From: Alkalihalobacillus deserti
GTDB lineage: Bacteria > Bacillota > Bacilli > Bacillales > Bacillaceae_D
Direction: 5' to 3'
Length of the DNA: 64,000 nt
Assembly (NCBI RefSeq): GCF_020734105.1
Contig: NZ_JAJAFR010000006.1
Coordinates: forward strand, 248,001-312,000
Numbering within the stretch: position 1 is the stretch's first letter; each line of letters begins with the position of its first letter. The translations under genes were made by a program, and so were the position numbers. Shown piece after piece: positions 17,398-26,216 of the stretch. The notes under the pieces were generated by a model. The model was not told the origin of the DNA, ran no database searches, and saw only the letters and a list, made by a program, of their open reading frames with translations.

Positions 17398-18414
17398 ATG
17401 AAGAAAAATAAGGTTTATTCATTAGCTATGATCACGGTACTTTTAATAGGAATACTTTCAGCTTGTGGTAGTTCGGCAGATGGAAATGAAAGTGAAGGGA
17501 CAGGAACGAATGCTTCCGGAATTATTCCCGTTTATACACCAGGAGCAGGTGGGATCGCCTACATTTTAAGTGCAGGTATTGGTAAGATATTTAACAGTAA
17601 TGAAACGATGCCTAACGTTCAACTCGTTACAGAAGCAACGAACGGTGGAGCGGAAATTATGCAAATGGTGATGAATCGAGCAAACCAAGATAAAGCAGCA
17701 TTTGGGATTAACTCAGCTATGGAAGTAGTAACGACTTATCATGGCGAATACGAGAACATTCCCGGAAAGCATGAAAACTTGCGTGCGGTGAGCTATTTGA
17801 CTTATGCAGCTGCCCATATGGTCGTTTCAGCGAATTCTGATATTCAATCATATGCAGATTTAAAGGGGAAGAAAATTGGTCTTCCACCAGGTTCTGCTAC
17901 AGAAGCAATTATGAAAACGCTTTTAAAAGATGGATATGGCCTTGAAGAGAGTGATTATAAAGTTATTCCACTTGGCTATAAAGAAATTCAAGAAGGTATT
18001 CAAAATGGAAGTATAGATGCTGGTCCTTTACTAGGCGCAATTCCAGCTCCACTAGTAAATGAACTGAGTCAGCTTCATGATATTCGATTTTTAACTATAG
18101 AAGAAGCTGAAGAGAAAAAGTTTCTTGAAGAAAACACGTATTACAGTGTGAAGAAAGTGGAAGCAGAGACTTATCCAGGTCAGGACAATGAGATAACAAT
18201 CCCTTCATTGGATGTCATTGTTTTTACTCATGAAACGACTGATGAAGAATTGGTTTATCACTTTATCGACACGATTTTAAGCAATCAAGCAGAACTACAA
18301 GGAGTTCATCCGGTTGCCAAAGATATCAGTGAAGAAACGATTATGAATGGTTTGCAAATCCCGCTGCATGCTGGGGCGGAGAAGTATTACAGAGAAAAAG
18401 GGCTAATCGAATAA
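17398..18414 (+). CDS. TAXI-family TRAP solute receptor (lipoprotein)
   Basis: 338 residues. A signal peptide ends in the lipobox ILSAC, so the protein is lipid-anchored outside the cell. The binding domain has the TAXI hallmarks: a start like TPGAGGIAYILSAGI, LKGKKIGLPPGSATE, and PLHAGAEKYYREKGLIE at the C terminus. It captures a carboxylate-type solute and hands it to the fused permease that follows after a palindromic repeat. It lies 23 bases behind the MBL gene, so co-transcription is likely. The ligand is unknown; TAXI systems described so far take up dicarboxylates or glutamate. Confidence 0.88.
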   Translation: MKKNKVYSLAMITVLLIGILSACGSSADGNESEGTGTNASGIIPVYTPGAGGIAYILSAGIGKIFNSNETMPNVQLVTEATNGGAEIMQMVMNRANQDKAAFGINSAMEVVTTYHGEYENIPGKHENLRAVSYLTYAAAHMVVSANSDIQSYADLKGKKIGLPPGSATEAIMKTLLKDGYGLEESDYKVIPLGYKEIQEGIQNGSIDAGPLLGAIPAPLVNELSQLHDIRFLTIEEAEEKKFLEENTYYSVKKVEAETYPGQDNEITIPSLDVIVFTHETTDEELVYHFIDTILSNQAELQGVHPVAKDISEETIMNGLQIPLHAGAEKYYREKGLIE

Positions 18415-18416
18415 AA

Positions 18417-18566
18417 CGGAGGGCACTGACAAAGGGAAAAAACGACTTTTGAAAGAGATTCGAGGAAGCGGTAAGGGCTCCGCTTATTGGTTAGAGTCTA
18501 CTGAAAAAAGGTAAAAACCGTATCTTTTTCTTTGACCTCAAAAAAACCCCCTTTTTCAGTAGACTC
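18417..18566. repeat. Degenerate palindromic element
   Basis: Begins with GGGCACTGACAAAGGG, keeps GGAAGCGGTAAGGGCTCCGCTTATTGGTTAG as a shrunken core, and ends in the outer arm AGTCTACTGAAAAAAGG...CCCTTTTTCAGTAGACT. It fills the gap between the TAXI receptor and its permease and stops just before the permease ribosome site. Confidence 0.65.
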
Positions 18567-18588
18567 GAATAAACGAGGAGTGATTTTC

Positions 18589-20493
18589 ATGAAGCGATGG
18601 ATTCATTTAATTGTTGGTGTACTCGCACTAGCTTTAGCTCTGTTTCACTTATACGCTGGCGGCATACAGCTGTTTCCGGCTACGCAACAGCGTGCTATAC
18701 ATCTTGGAGTAGGATTGGCGCTTGTTTTTCTTCTTTATCCTTTTATTAAAGAGAAAAAAGGAAGCGCTTCCGAACATGTTGCTGAAAAAACGATTAACTT
18801 AGCTTTAGCGGCGGTTGCCCTTGTCACATGTGCGTATATTACGGTTCAATACGTCCAGCTTACAACATCTCTAATCGCGCCGACAACTTGGACGTTAATT
18901 GTTGGTGCACTGGTTATCTTGTTAACTCTTGAAGCTTCACGGAGAATGCTAGGATTGGCACTGCCTATTATTGCTAGTATTTTCTTAGCATATGCATTAT
19001 GGGGAGATCGACTACCATTAATGCTAGCTCATTCCGGTGTGTCAATTGAGCGTATCATTACCCAAGTTGGTTTAAGTACGAATGGAATATTTGGTACTCC
19101 ACTTGGGGTATCCGCAAGTTATGTCGTGTTATTCGTCATATTTGGTGCTTTTTTAGAGCGCTCTGGAGCAGGTGGTTTGTTTATCGATCTAGCTATGGCG
19201 CTTGTAGGGAGATTTCGTGGCGGTGCTGCAAAAGTATCCGTTGTGGCTAGCTCGCTGTTTGGCTCCATTAGTGGTAGTCAGGTCGCGAATGTGGTTAGCA
19301 CAGGTGTACTAACGATTCCTTTAATGAAAAAAGGTGGCTATAAACCACAATATGCAGCAGCTGTAGAATCTGTTGCATCAACAGGCGGCATGCTTTTACC
19401 GCCAGTAATGGGTGCGGTAGCGTTTTTAATGGCAGACTTTCTCCAAATTTCATTTGCTGAAGTAGCTTTCGCAGCATTGATTCCTGCTATTTTGTATTAC
19501 ATTGCCGTGTTTACGATGGTCGACTTGCGTGCGGCGAAAGTAGGCCTTTCCGCAGTCGAAGAAGTGAAAACAATCAATGTAAAACAGCTTTTGTTAACAA
19601 AAGGTCATTTAGCAATCCCTCTTGTACTTCTAGTGTATTTATTAATGATTGCGCAATTAACGACAGTGAAAGCTGTATTTTGGTCGATCCTTTCTGTTCC
19701 TATTGTTTGCCTTATCCGAAAAGAAACGCGCATGAGTATCAAGCAAATTTCTGGAGCATTGCAGGATGGAGTCAAAATGGCGCTAGTTGTTATCGCGGCC
19801 TGTGCCTGTGCAGGAATTGTTATTGGTGTAATTGATATGACAGGTATAGGATTACGTTTTTCAGGATTGCTTCTCGAACTATCTGGTGGCAATTTGCTAT
19901 TATTATGTATTTTAACGATGTTCGCTTCGATTGTTTTAGGAATGGGTCTTCCACCGGTTGCCTGTTACTTAATCTTAGCAATTTTAGCGGCACCTGCTAT
20001 GACGGCATTAGGTGTGTCTCCGATTGCTGCTCATTTGTTCATTTTCTATTACGGAACATTGTCAGCTATTACACCACCTGTAGCCATTGCGTCATATGCA
20101 GCAGCTGGTATAGCGAAGGCAAATCCTTTAAAAGTTTCCTTGCAGTCATGTAGTCTGGGGCTAGTGGCCTTTATTATTCCGTTTATGTTCATTTTTGGAC
20201 CGGAACTCATTTTACAAGGTTCTCCGGGAATGATTGTCTATGCAACAATAACGGCGATCGTTGGTGTGATTGGGCTTTCGATAGCGATTGAAGGGTTTTT
20301 ATTCTCAAAGCTTGCTGTTGCTTCGAGAATACTACTTTTTATATCTTCCATTATGTTAGTTCAAACGGGGATGTGGATCGATATCGTGGGCTTAGTTATT
20401 GCGGTTGTTACACTATTGATTGATCAAAGAAATAGTAAATTACCAAATACCCGTCAGAAAGCAATATCTGATGGAGCTGATCTTGGCGCCTGA
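18589..20493 (+). CDS. TRAP transporter fused permease (4TM/12TM)
   Basis: 634 residues from the ATG that follows GAGGAG; the longer open frame includes repeat DNA and is not used. Four N-terminal helices correspond to the small DctQ part, and about 12-14 helices to the large DctM part. Family motifs include GASLFGSISGSQVANVVSTG-like residues (about 220-240) and LGMGLPPVACYLI. It forms the membrane part of the uptake system for the TAXI receptor, driven by an ion gradient, probably Na+ in an alkaliphile. A hairpin with a T-run lies at 20562. The substrate is unknown. Confidence 0.88.
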   Translation: MKRWIHLIVGVLALALALFHLYAGGIQLFPATQQRAIHLGVGLALVFLLYPFIKEKKGSASEHVAEKTINLALAAVALVTCAYITVQYVQLTTSLIAPTTWTLIVGALVILLTLEASRRMLGLALPIIASIFLAYALWGDRLPLMLAHSGVSIERIITQVGLSTNGIFGTPLGVSASYVVLFVIFGAFLERSGAGGLFIDLAMALVGRFRGGAAKVSVVASSLFGSISGSQVANVVSTGVLTIPLMKKGGYKPQYAAAVESVASTGGMLLPPVMGAVAFLMADFLQISFAEVAFAALIPAILYYIAVFTMVDLRAAKVGLSAVEEVKTINVKQLLLTKGHLAIPLVLLVYLLMIAQLTTVKAVFWSILSVPIVCLIRKETRMSIKQISGALQDGVKMALVVIAACACAGIVIGVIDMTGIGLRFSGLLLELSGGNLLLLCILTMFASIVLGMGLPPVACYLILAILAAPAMTALGVSPIAAHLFIFYYGTLSAITPPVAIASYAAAGIAKANPLKVSLQSCSLGLVAFIIPFMFIFGPELILQGSPGMIVYATITAIVGVIGLSIAIEGFLFSKLAVASRILLFISSIMLVQTGMWIDIVGLVIAVVTLLIDQRNSKLPNTRQKAISDGADLGA

Positions 20494-20824
20494 GGGGCCG
20501 GGTGGCCGTGTGTTAAAGGGAAGTGCAGTAAAAGTACTATATTATTGGTTGAAATGATTAGGCTTGTGCATCTTTTAGGAGATGTGTGAGCTTTTTTTTA
20601 TTGCTCAGGTGTTGTATTTATCATGTAATTCTTGAGGGGCTCTCTCTAAATCTATCAAAAAACAAATGCTCTAATTAAATAGAGCAGCTGCTATAATATC
20701 GTTTCATCCTTGTTCTATGCGTGCAATTCTTCATCACATCGCCTTTTTCGTTCATCTTCATTGCCTGGATTACTGAATCATCGGGGCGTTCATCGACTTT
20801 GCCTCGAGGAGACCGTTTCCTATA
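20494..20824. other. Gene-free stretch after the TAXI-TRAP genes
   Basis: No gene seen. It holds a G-rich GGGGCCGGGTGGCCG patch directly behind the stop and the probable terminator at 20562-20599, and runs into the repeat block at 20825. Confidence 0.5.
20562..20599 (+). terminator. Probable terminator of the TAXI-TRAP operon
   Basis: GCTTGTGCATCT and AGATGTGTGAGC can pair, partly by G-U pairs, around a TTTAGG-like loop, and are followed by a run of eight T. Confidence 0.6.
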
Positions 20825-20982
20825 AGAGCGTGTTCAAAAAGGTACTCTAAGATTTGCAATGGCTCCGTTCGCTACTCGTGTTATTATGAGAAACCTACTC
20901 ATAGTAACACTTTTAAAGATGTAGCAACTACGCTTATTGCTTCTTAGTCTGTTCAAAAAGGGAGAAAACTCCCTTTTTGAAC
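20825..20982 (+). repeat. Palindromic element, full copy
   Basis: Nested helices: GCAAT 20846-20850 with ATTGC 20936-20940, then GCTAC 20861-20865 with GTAGC 20921-20925, with 8-base spacers on both sides. The central hairpin is GTGTTATTATGAG-AAACCTA-CTCATAGTAACAC. An outer hairpin (GTTCAAAAAGGGAG/CTCCCTTTTTGAAC) ends it at 20951-20982. Confidence 0.85.
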
Positions 20983-21140
20983 CTTTAATATCTTCTTTCC
21001 TAATGCGGAGTTGCAATGGCTTCACTCACTGCGCGTCGATCCGAGAAAACCACTCGGATCGACTTAAAACATTGCAGTGGCTTCGCTCATTGCTTAGAGC
21101 TTGTTCAAAAAGGGAAGACCGCCCTTTTTGAACAAGCTCT
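20983..21140 (+). repeat. Palindromic element, full copy (inverse of the 13.1-kb copies)
   Basis: Helix 1 GCAATG 21013-21018 with CATTGC 21088-21093; helix 2 CACTGC 21027-21032 with GCAGTG 21074-21079; 8-base spacers on each side. The central hairpin is TCGATCCGAG-AAAACCA-CTCGGATCGA. The outer hairpin GAGCTTGTTCAAAAAGGG at 21097 closes it next to the 3' end of the GerMN gene, which it may also terminate. Confidence 0.88.
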
Positions 21141-21146
21141 ATAAGT

Positions 21147-22112
21147 TTATTTCGTAACATTGACAGGAATTATCAGTTCATTCATTCTAGATCCATCTTT
21201 GGCACTTTCTTCGAAGAGGATCACTCTACCTGAATAATTAACTGCGTCATCAAGTTCAATGACAATCTCAAATTCTCCCCATCCAGGAGCACCATTTGTA
21301 GCTGTTGTGAACCCTTCATCTAGAATAAAGTGTCCATCTTCAAATTCATATAATACAGTCCCTTCATAAACCCGAGCTAATCCGCTTACAACGATCTGGT
21401 CTTTCACTTTAGCATCTGGGGCTGGTTCGTAAATTCGGAAAGCTGCGTTTTGCAATACGATCTTACGTGAATCCTTTTCATCAACCCAAAGGTAGCTTTC
21501 AGGATCATTTGCTACGATGGGATCCCCGGTATAAAGATGGCCAAGCAATGTTTCGCCAACTCTACCTTCTACTAAGATTTGAGTCTGTTCAAATCCGAAT
21601 TGCTGCATAATCATGGCAATTTGTTCAGCAAACATTAATTCACCACTTGAACCCAGGTTACTTTCCTTGATCTCTTTTGAAAAACTGACATGTGCGATTC
21701 CGTCAACTTCTTCAACATATTCGATAATCACTTCTGAATTGATTAACCCTGTTAATTCGTCGTGTTCAGGTCCGTTGACCCAAGCTTCTAATGCAGCTTT
21801 TGCGACATTCTCTCCTTTTCTGACATCAATCTCTTTTTCAATCCGATAAGTATCGATTAAATCATTATCAGAGAAGTAAAGTACGACTTGATGTGTTTCC
21901 TGCTTTTCATCAGGTGTTGGAGATAAATTTGTTTCATCAACAGATTGTTCATCTTGTTCTTCCTTTTCGATCGGATCTTTTGAAGGGGTATTTATGTCCT
22001 TTTCACCTGGTTGATTGGTTGCATCAGGATCAGTCATATCATTACCGCAAGCGGTTAAGATTACGAGGCTTCCCAACATAAGCATCACCATAACAGTCAA
22101 CATTTTTTTCAT
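21147..22112 (-). CDS. Lipoprotein with GerMN and Gmad2 domains
   Basis: 321 residues. The signal peptide ends in ILTAC (lipobox), followed by an acidic, Pro/Gln-rich linker to about residue 70. A GerMN domain (about 75-200: VVLYFSDNDLIDTYRIE, EAWVNGPEHDEL) and a Gmad2 domain (about 215-320: FRIYEPAPDAKVKDQIVVSG, GWGEFEIVIEL) follow. Both domains occur in germination-related and envelope lipoproteins. It ends an operon with a response regulator and histidine kinase, so it may be their output or a sensor accessory. The start is the ATG behind AAGGAGG rather than the GTG just before it. Function is inferred. Confidence 0.82.
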   Translation of the reverse strand: MKKMLTVMVMLMLGSLVILTACGNDMTDPDATNQPGEKDINTPSKDPIEKEEQDEQSVDETNLSPTPDEKQETHQVVLYFSDNDLIDTYRIEKEIDVRKGENVAKAALEAWVNGPEHDELTGLINSEVIIEYVEEVDGIAHVSFSKEIKESNLGSSGELMFAEQIAMIMQQFGFEQTQILVEGRVGETLLGHLYTGDPIVANDPESYLWVDEKDSRKIVLQNAAFRIYEPAPDAKVKDQIVVSGLARVYEGTVLYEFEDGHFILDEGFTTATNGAPGWGEFEIVIELDDAVNYSGRVILFEESAKDGSRMNELIIPVNVTK

Positions 22113-22238
22113 CACGATAACCTCCTTGTAAGTTTTAAGTTGTAAGAATTACTTGATTGATTTGGCTTACTTATAATATAGCCACCTTTTGTATCATGAA
22201 AATTTAAGAAATGTAACATTTTTGTTACTTACGTTTTT

Positions 22239-23594
22239 TTAGAACAACAAGTGTATGCATGTTCCTTGGTTTTGTTCTGTATCAATCTCAATCCTCCCGT
22301 TATGCATTTCAACCATTTGTTTGACAATGGTTAAGCCTAAACCGCTGCCTTCTTGATTCCATGCCGTTGCATCATTCGAACGGTAAAAAGGTTCAAAAAT
22401 ATGAGGAAGATCTTCTGGAGAAATGCCCATTCCTTGGTCACATACACTGATCTTATATTGCTCTTCCTCACTTTTGATAATAATTTTTACGGATGCATCT
22501 TGGGGAGAATAGCGAATAGCATTCGAAACCAGGTTATCAAGTCCACGTAGAAACATTGCTCGATTGACATATAATTGGACTGGATCAAATTCAAATTCTA
22601 AGGTTATTTGTCTGTCTTGGGCAAGATGTTGAAAGGACTGTAGCAGATGATGCTGTAAGTCCCCGGCAATCAGTGTTTCTTTTTCGAGATATTTATCCGA
22701 TATACGATTAATTTGTAATAATTGGTCAACCATTTGTTTCATTTTTTGAACTTGGAACGATAGGTCTTGTACAAATTCTTGATATGTTGCTTCATTCTCA
22801 CGCACATATGGCAGATTCTCAAGGATAAGCTGCATGGTTGCCAAAGGAGTTTTTAATTCATGTGAGGACGTACTCAAAAACCGTCGTTGCCTTTCATCAT
22901 ATAGGTTTAATTCTCCCACCATATTTTGAATCGCATTAATTAAGTCTGTAATCTCATCACGTCGTGGATGTTTCAAGGAAAAAAAGCGCTTTTGCGGCGT
23001 TACTTCTTTTAAGTGAAAGATAATTTGACGGATTGGTTTTGAAAACCAGGTTGAGATAAAATATGAAATGAAAAAGAAAACAAAAACAGCGATAAGTAGC
23101 GTTTGGACGATCCATTTTTGAAAGGATTTTAATTCAGCGTACAGTTGATCAACTTCTTGAATCATTAATAAATAACCTTCACTTTCTACTGTCTGAAAAG
23201 GGAGTAAAGTATATTGAAGATAGCCAAAAGGGTCTGTTTCGGAAAAGAGAGAAACCGGAACCGTGTCTTGAGCTAATATAGTCAGATTTAAGGTTGTGTT
23301 TGGTTTGAGTTGCTGAAAACTATCTGCATAAACTTTTTTATCGTGATCCAACATAATCAATCTGCTGTTTAATTGTTTGCTGTACGTTTGAAGGTAACCT
23401 ATGCTACGGTTGGGTGAATAGGGATAAGTATCTTTGAATTGGTCAAGAATGGTAGAGCCTTGAGTGATCGATACTTGTTCATACCCCAGTTGTAACCGTT
23501 GTTCATACGTAGTTGATACAACGATGTATACGGCAAGGCAGACAACAATAAATAGACAAGAAAAAATCAACCACAATTGATATTGAATCTTCAC
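22239..23594 (-). CDS. Sensor histidine kinase
   Basis: 451 residues: one N-terminal helix (about 8-28), an extracellular sensor of about 130 residues, a second helix (about 160-182), HAMP, then HisKA with SSHELKTPLATMQLI as the phosphoacceptor motif and a HATPase domain with N (LDNLVSNAIRYSP), G1 (VCDQGMGI) and G2 (GSGLGLTI) boxes. It overlaps the upstream response regulator gene by 4 bases, so the two form a pair. The signal is unknown; the linked GerMN lipoprotein suggests an envelope stimulus. Confidence 0.9.
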   Translation of the reverse strand: MKIQYQLWLIFSCLFIVVCLAVYIVVSTTYEQRLQLGYEQVSITQGSTILDQFKDTYPYSPNRSIGYLQTYSKQLNSRLIMLDHDKKVYADSFQQLKPNTTLNLTILAQDTVPVSLFSETDPFGYLQYTLLPFQTVESEGYLLMIQEVDQLYAELKSFQKWIVQTLLIAVFVFFFISYFISTWFSKPIRQIIFHLKEVTPQKRFFSLKHPRRDEITDLINAIQNMVGELNLYDERQRRFLSTSSHELKTPLATMQLILENLPYVRENEATYQEFVQDLSFQVQKMKQMVDQLLQINRISDKYLEKETLIAGDLQHHLLQSFQHLAQDRQITLEFEFDPVQLYVNRAMFLRGLDNLVSNAIRYSPQDASVKIIIKSEEEQYKISVCDQGMGISPEDLPHIFEPFYRSNDATAWNQEGSGLGLTIVKQMVEMHNGRIEIDTEQNQGTCIHLLF

Positions 23595-24280
23595 GACTTT
23601 CCTCCAAAACGGTAACCCATGCCTCTTATGGCATGAAAATATTTCTTCCCTGAAAGCTCCATTAATTTTTTTCGTAATCGACTGATAGTGACATCGACGG
23701 TTCGTTCACTATACTCTAGTAAACCGCCCCAAATCTGTTCATATAAAAATTCCCGTGAATAGACGTTATTCGGCTTCTTCATTAAAATTTCAATCAATTT
23801 ATACTCATTGGCTGTAAGAGCAATGCTTTGGTCTCTGAATAAAATAAGTAGCTTTTCACGGTCCAATTTGAGTTCCTCATATTGAAGCAACTGCTCCACA
23901 CGTTGTTCACTACTTGCTTTTTCATTTCTTCTTAATAAAGCATGAATTCTAGCCAATAATTCTCGTTGATCAAAGGGTTTAACAAGATAATCGTCTGCGC
24001 CCAGCTCTAAGCCGATTATTTTATCTAAAATTTCACCTTTGGCAGTAATCATCATGATAGGAACATTTGATTCTTTTCGGATTTGTTTACAAAGTTCTAA
24101 ACCATCTTTTTTTGGTAAAGTCCAATCTAATAAAACAAGATCATATGCTTTAGATTTGTATGACGCCCATCCCGCTTCTCCGTCATATTCTATATCTACT
24201 TGATAGCCTTCTCGTTCTAGAAAAAAAGCAATATTTTTAGCTAAAATTTGTTCGTCCTCAACGAGTAAAAAATACTTCAT
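23591..24280 (-). CDS. OmpR-family response regulator
   Basis: 229 residues: a receiver domain with phosphoacceptor Asp in LVLLDWTLP and conserved Lys in DYLVKPFD, and a C-terminal OmpR-type winged helix (about 130-225, ending TISRLRKKL...GMGYRFGG). First gene of a three-gene operon with the kinase and the GerMN lipoprotein. The start ATG follows a GGAGG sequence. No regulator binding site was recognised in the 188 bases upstream. Confidence 0.92.
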   Translation of the reverse strand: MKYFLLVEDEQILAKNIAFFLEREGYQVDIEYDGEAGWASYKSKAYDLVLLDWTLPKKDGLELCKQIRKESNVPIMMITAKGEILDKIIGLELGADDYLVKPFDQRELLARIHALLRRNEKASSEQRVEQLLQYEELKLDREKLLILFRDQSIALTANEYKLIEILMKKPNNVYSREFLYEQIWGGLLEYSERTVDVTISRLRKKLMELSGKKYFHAIRGMGYRFGGKS

Positions 24281-24510
24281 TCTATTCCTCCTTGTTTAGC
24301 AAGCCTGTTGTCATGGGAAGTATGTTACATTTTGAAGATGTATATATCAAGCTCTTACTATTTGTCTAACCAATAGAAGAAACTAAAAGATATTGGTAAA
24401 AACGATTACCGGTAAAGTGGAATAGTACTTAGTAAAAGTTTATCTGTTACTTGCATATTTAAGCAACTATGAGGAAGTCTAAAATTAAACTAAACAAATG
24501 GGGGATTATA

Positions 24511-25515
24511 TTGAAAAAATACAGCGTTAAACTAAGTGTGTTATCTTTACTTTTGATAATAATGCTTACTGCGTGTGGAGGCAATGAAAACGTAAATGAA
24601 GCAGATGGAGAACAAACTTACTCTTTTAAAGTATCGATGGTAACACCACCTTCGCATGGTTGGACAGTAACGGCCGAGAAGTTTAATGAAGAGCTTCAAT
24701 CTCGCTCAAATGGGCGGATGAGTGTGCAAGTTTTTCCAAGTGAACAGCTTGGATCTGAGGCAGATATGGTTCAACAAATGGAAACAGGTACGTTAGACTT
24801 TGGCTTTATCACAAATGCGTATTTGAGTACAAGGTCTGAATCCTTAAATGCGTGGTTTATGCCGTTTCTCTTTGAAGATTTAGAAGAAGCAAGTCAAGCT
24901 AGACGATCTGAAGAAGCAAAAGAAATGTTAAATGAACTTGAAGCACAAGGACTAGTCGGATTAGATTTTAGTTTTGCTGGAGAAAGACATGTATTAATGA
25001 AAGACAAGGCGATAAAATCTCGAGAAGATTTGACGGGTCAGAAGCTACGTATTATTGGAAATCCAGTTATGCAAGAGTTTTGGACAGATTTAGGAGTGAG
25101 TCCTACTCCAATGCCACTCGGGGAAGTGTATTCGTCCTTACAAACAGGGGTTATTGATGGGATTGATATTGATTTAGATGCTCTTGTGTCCCTTAACTTA
25201 CAAGAAATTGCCAACGATTTAACATTAACGAAACATATGCAATTCCCTGCAGTTGCTGTCATGAGCCAAAAAGTATTTGAATCACTGTCTCCCGAGGACC
25301 AAGAAATTGTGAAAGAAGCGATGGAGGCTGCGGTAGAATGGGGAGTTGAAGATGCGATTCAACGAGAAAAAGGTAATCTAGAGTTTGTGAAACAGGAAGG
25401 GTTAAATATCGTTGAAGACTTTGATACGGCATCTTTCAAACCAATTCAAGACCAAATTTATTCAAAGTACAGCAAGAATGAGCTAATTCAATCATTTATT
25501 GAAAACAATCAATAA
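24511..25515 (+). CDS. DctP-family TRAP solute receptor (lipoprotein)
   Basis: 334 residues from a TTG placed five bases behind GGGGGA; an earlier in-frame ATG at 24469 lacks a ribosome site and would spoil the signal peptide. Lipobox IMLTAC. DctP features follow: a SEQLGSEADMVQQMETGTLDFGF segment and an LRIIGNP-type segment with the Arg that normally binds the substrate carboxylate. First gene of dctPQM, directly upstream of the second gentisate cluster, so an aromatic acid is a possible substrate. That link rests on position alone. Confidence 0.87.
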   Translation: MKKYSVKLSVLSLLLIIMLTACGGNENVNEADGEQTYSFKVSMVTPPSHGWTVTAEKFNEELQSRSNGRMSVQVFPSEQLGSEADMVQQMETGTLDFGFITNAYLSTRSESLNAWFMPFLFEDLEEASQARRSEEAKEMLNELEAQGLVGLDFSFAGERHVLMKDKAIKSREDLTGQKLRIIGNPVMQEFWTDLGVSPTPMPLGEVYSSLQTGVIDGIDIDLDALVSLNLQEIANDLTLTKHMQFPAVAVMSQKVFESLSPEDQEIVKEAMEAAVEWGVEDAIQREKGNLEFVKQEGLNIVEDFDTASFKPIQDQIYSKYSKNELIQSFIENNQ

Positions 25516-25537
25516 AACGTATAGAGGGGGCAAAGAA

Positions 25538-26029
25538 GTGACTTTAGCAAATATATTCGGGAAAATAAGTGATTACGTTTTCAAATTAGAAAAAGCGATA
25601 GTCATGATCTTAATTATTGCTATGTTTGTAGCACTTACAGCTGGTGTATTTTTCCGTTATTACTTGAATAGCCCCTTATTTTGGAGTGACGAGTTTGCAA
25701 TTTTTACTTTAGTTTGGTTGACCTTTTTAGGAGGAAGTATGAGTGTGAAACGGCAGCAAACAGCTGCCGTTACGATTTTAGTAGATAAATTAAATGACAA
25801 GCTTAGAAAAATAGTCGCTAGTATTGGCTTTGTCATTGTGTTCCTTTTTGGTTTATTTATCGTTTATTATTCGGGTATATGGCTTAGTTCACCAAATATC
25901 TTGTTACAGATATCGACTTCTATGCAAATTCCAATGATTTACCCTTATTTAAGCGTTCCTTTAGGCTTTTTCTTTATGAGTATACATTCAATTCATTTAT
26001 TTTTATTAAGCTTAAAGGAGACTTCATAA
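25538..26029 (+). CDS. TRAP small permease (DctQ)
   Basis: 163 residues from a GTG behind GAGGGGG. Four membrane helices with the DctQ signature FFRYYLNSPLFWSDEFAIF (Trp, Glu and the FxRY motif). It makes the small membrane subunit that pairs with DctM. It begins just after dctP. A palindromic repeat separates it from dctM, which is unusual since these genes normally touch or overlap. Confidence 0.87.
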   Translation: MTLANIFGKISDYVFKLEKAIVMILIIAMFVALTAGVFFRYYLNSPLFWSDEFAIFTLVWLTFLGGSMSVKRQQTAAVTILVDKLNDKLRKIVASIGFVIVFLFGLFIVYYSGIWLSSPNILLQISTSMQIPMIYPYLSVPLGFFFMSIHSIHLFLLSLKETS

Positions 26030-26039
26030 CTAAAAAAAG

Positions 26040-26198
26040 ACCTTTTAGCAGATTCAAGGAAGCAGCAATGGCTCGACACGTTGCGCGCCTGCGGATTGAG
26101 AACCCCACTAATTGCAGGCTTAAGACAAAGCAACGGTTCCGCTCATTGCTTAAAGGCCACTGAAAAAGGTGAAAATAATACCTTTTTCAATGACCTCT
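26040..26198 (+). repeat. Palindromic element inside the TRAP operon
   Basis: Helix 1 GCAATG 26065-26070 with CATTGC 26144-26149; helix 2 CGTTGC 26079-26084 with GCAACG 26130-26135; 8-base spacers on both sides. The central hairpin GCCTGC...GCAGGC has the tip TTGAGAACCCCACTAA. The right outer hairpin is GGCCACTGAAAAAGGT...ACCTTTTTCAATGACC. It occupies nearly all of the dctQ-dctM gap; the dctM ribosome site follows directly. Confidence 0.88.
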
Positions 26199-26216
26199 AA
26201 AAAGGGAGAGGATATT

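Noticed and set aside
18763..18776. GGAAGCGCTTCC palindrome resembling a cre site inside the TRAP permease gene
   Set aside because: Lies in coding sequence, lacks the outer bases of the CcpA consensus, and is explained by the codons for Gly-Ser-Ala-Ser.
20937..21131. 64-residue plus-strand frame
   Set aside because: Made entirely of repeat DNA at 20.9-21.1 kb; no ribosome site.
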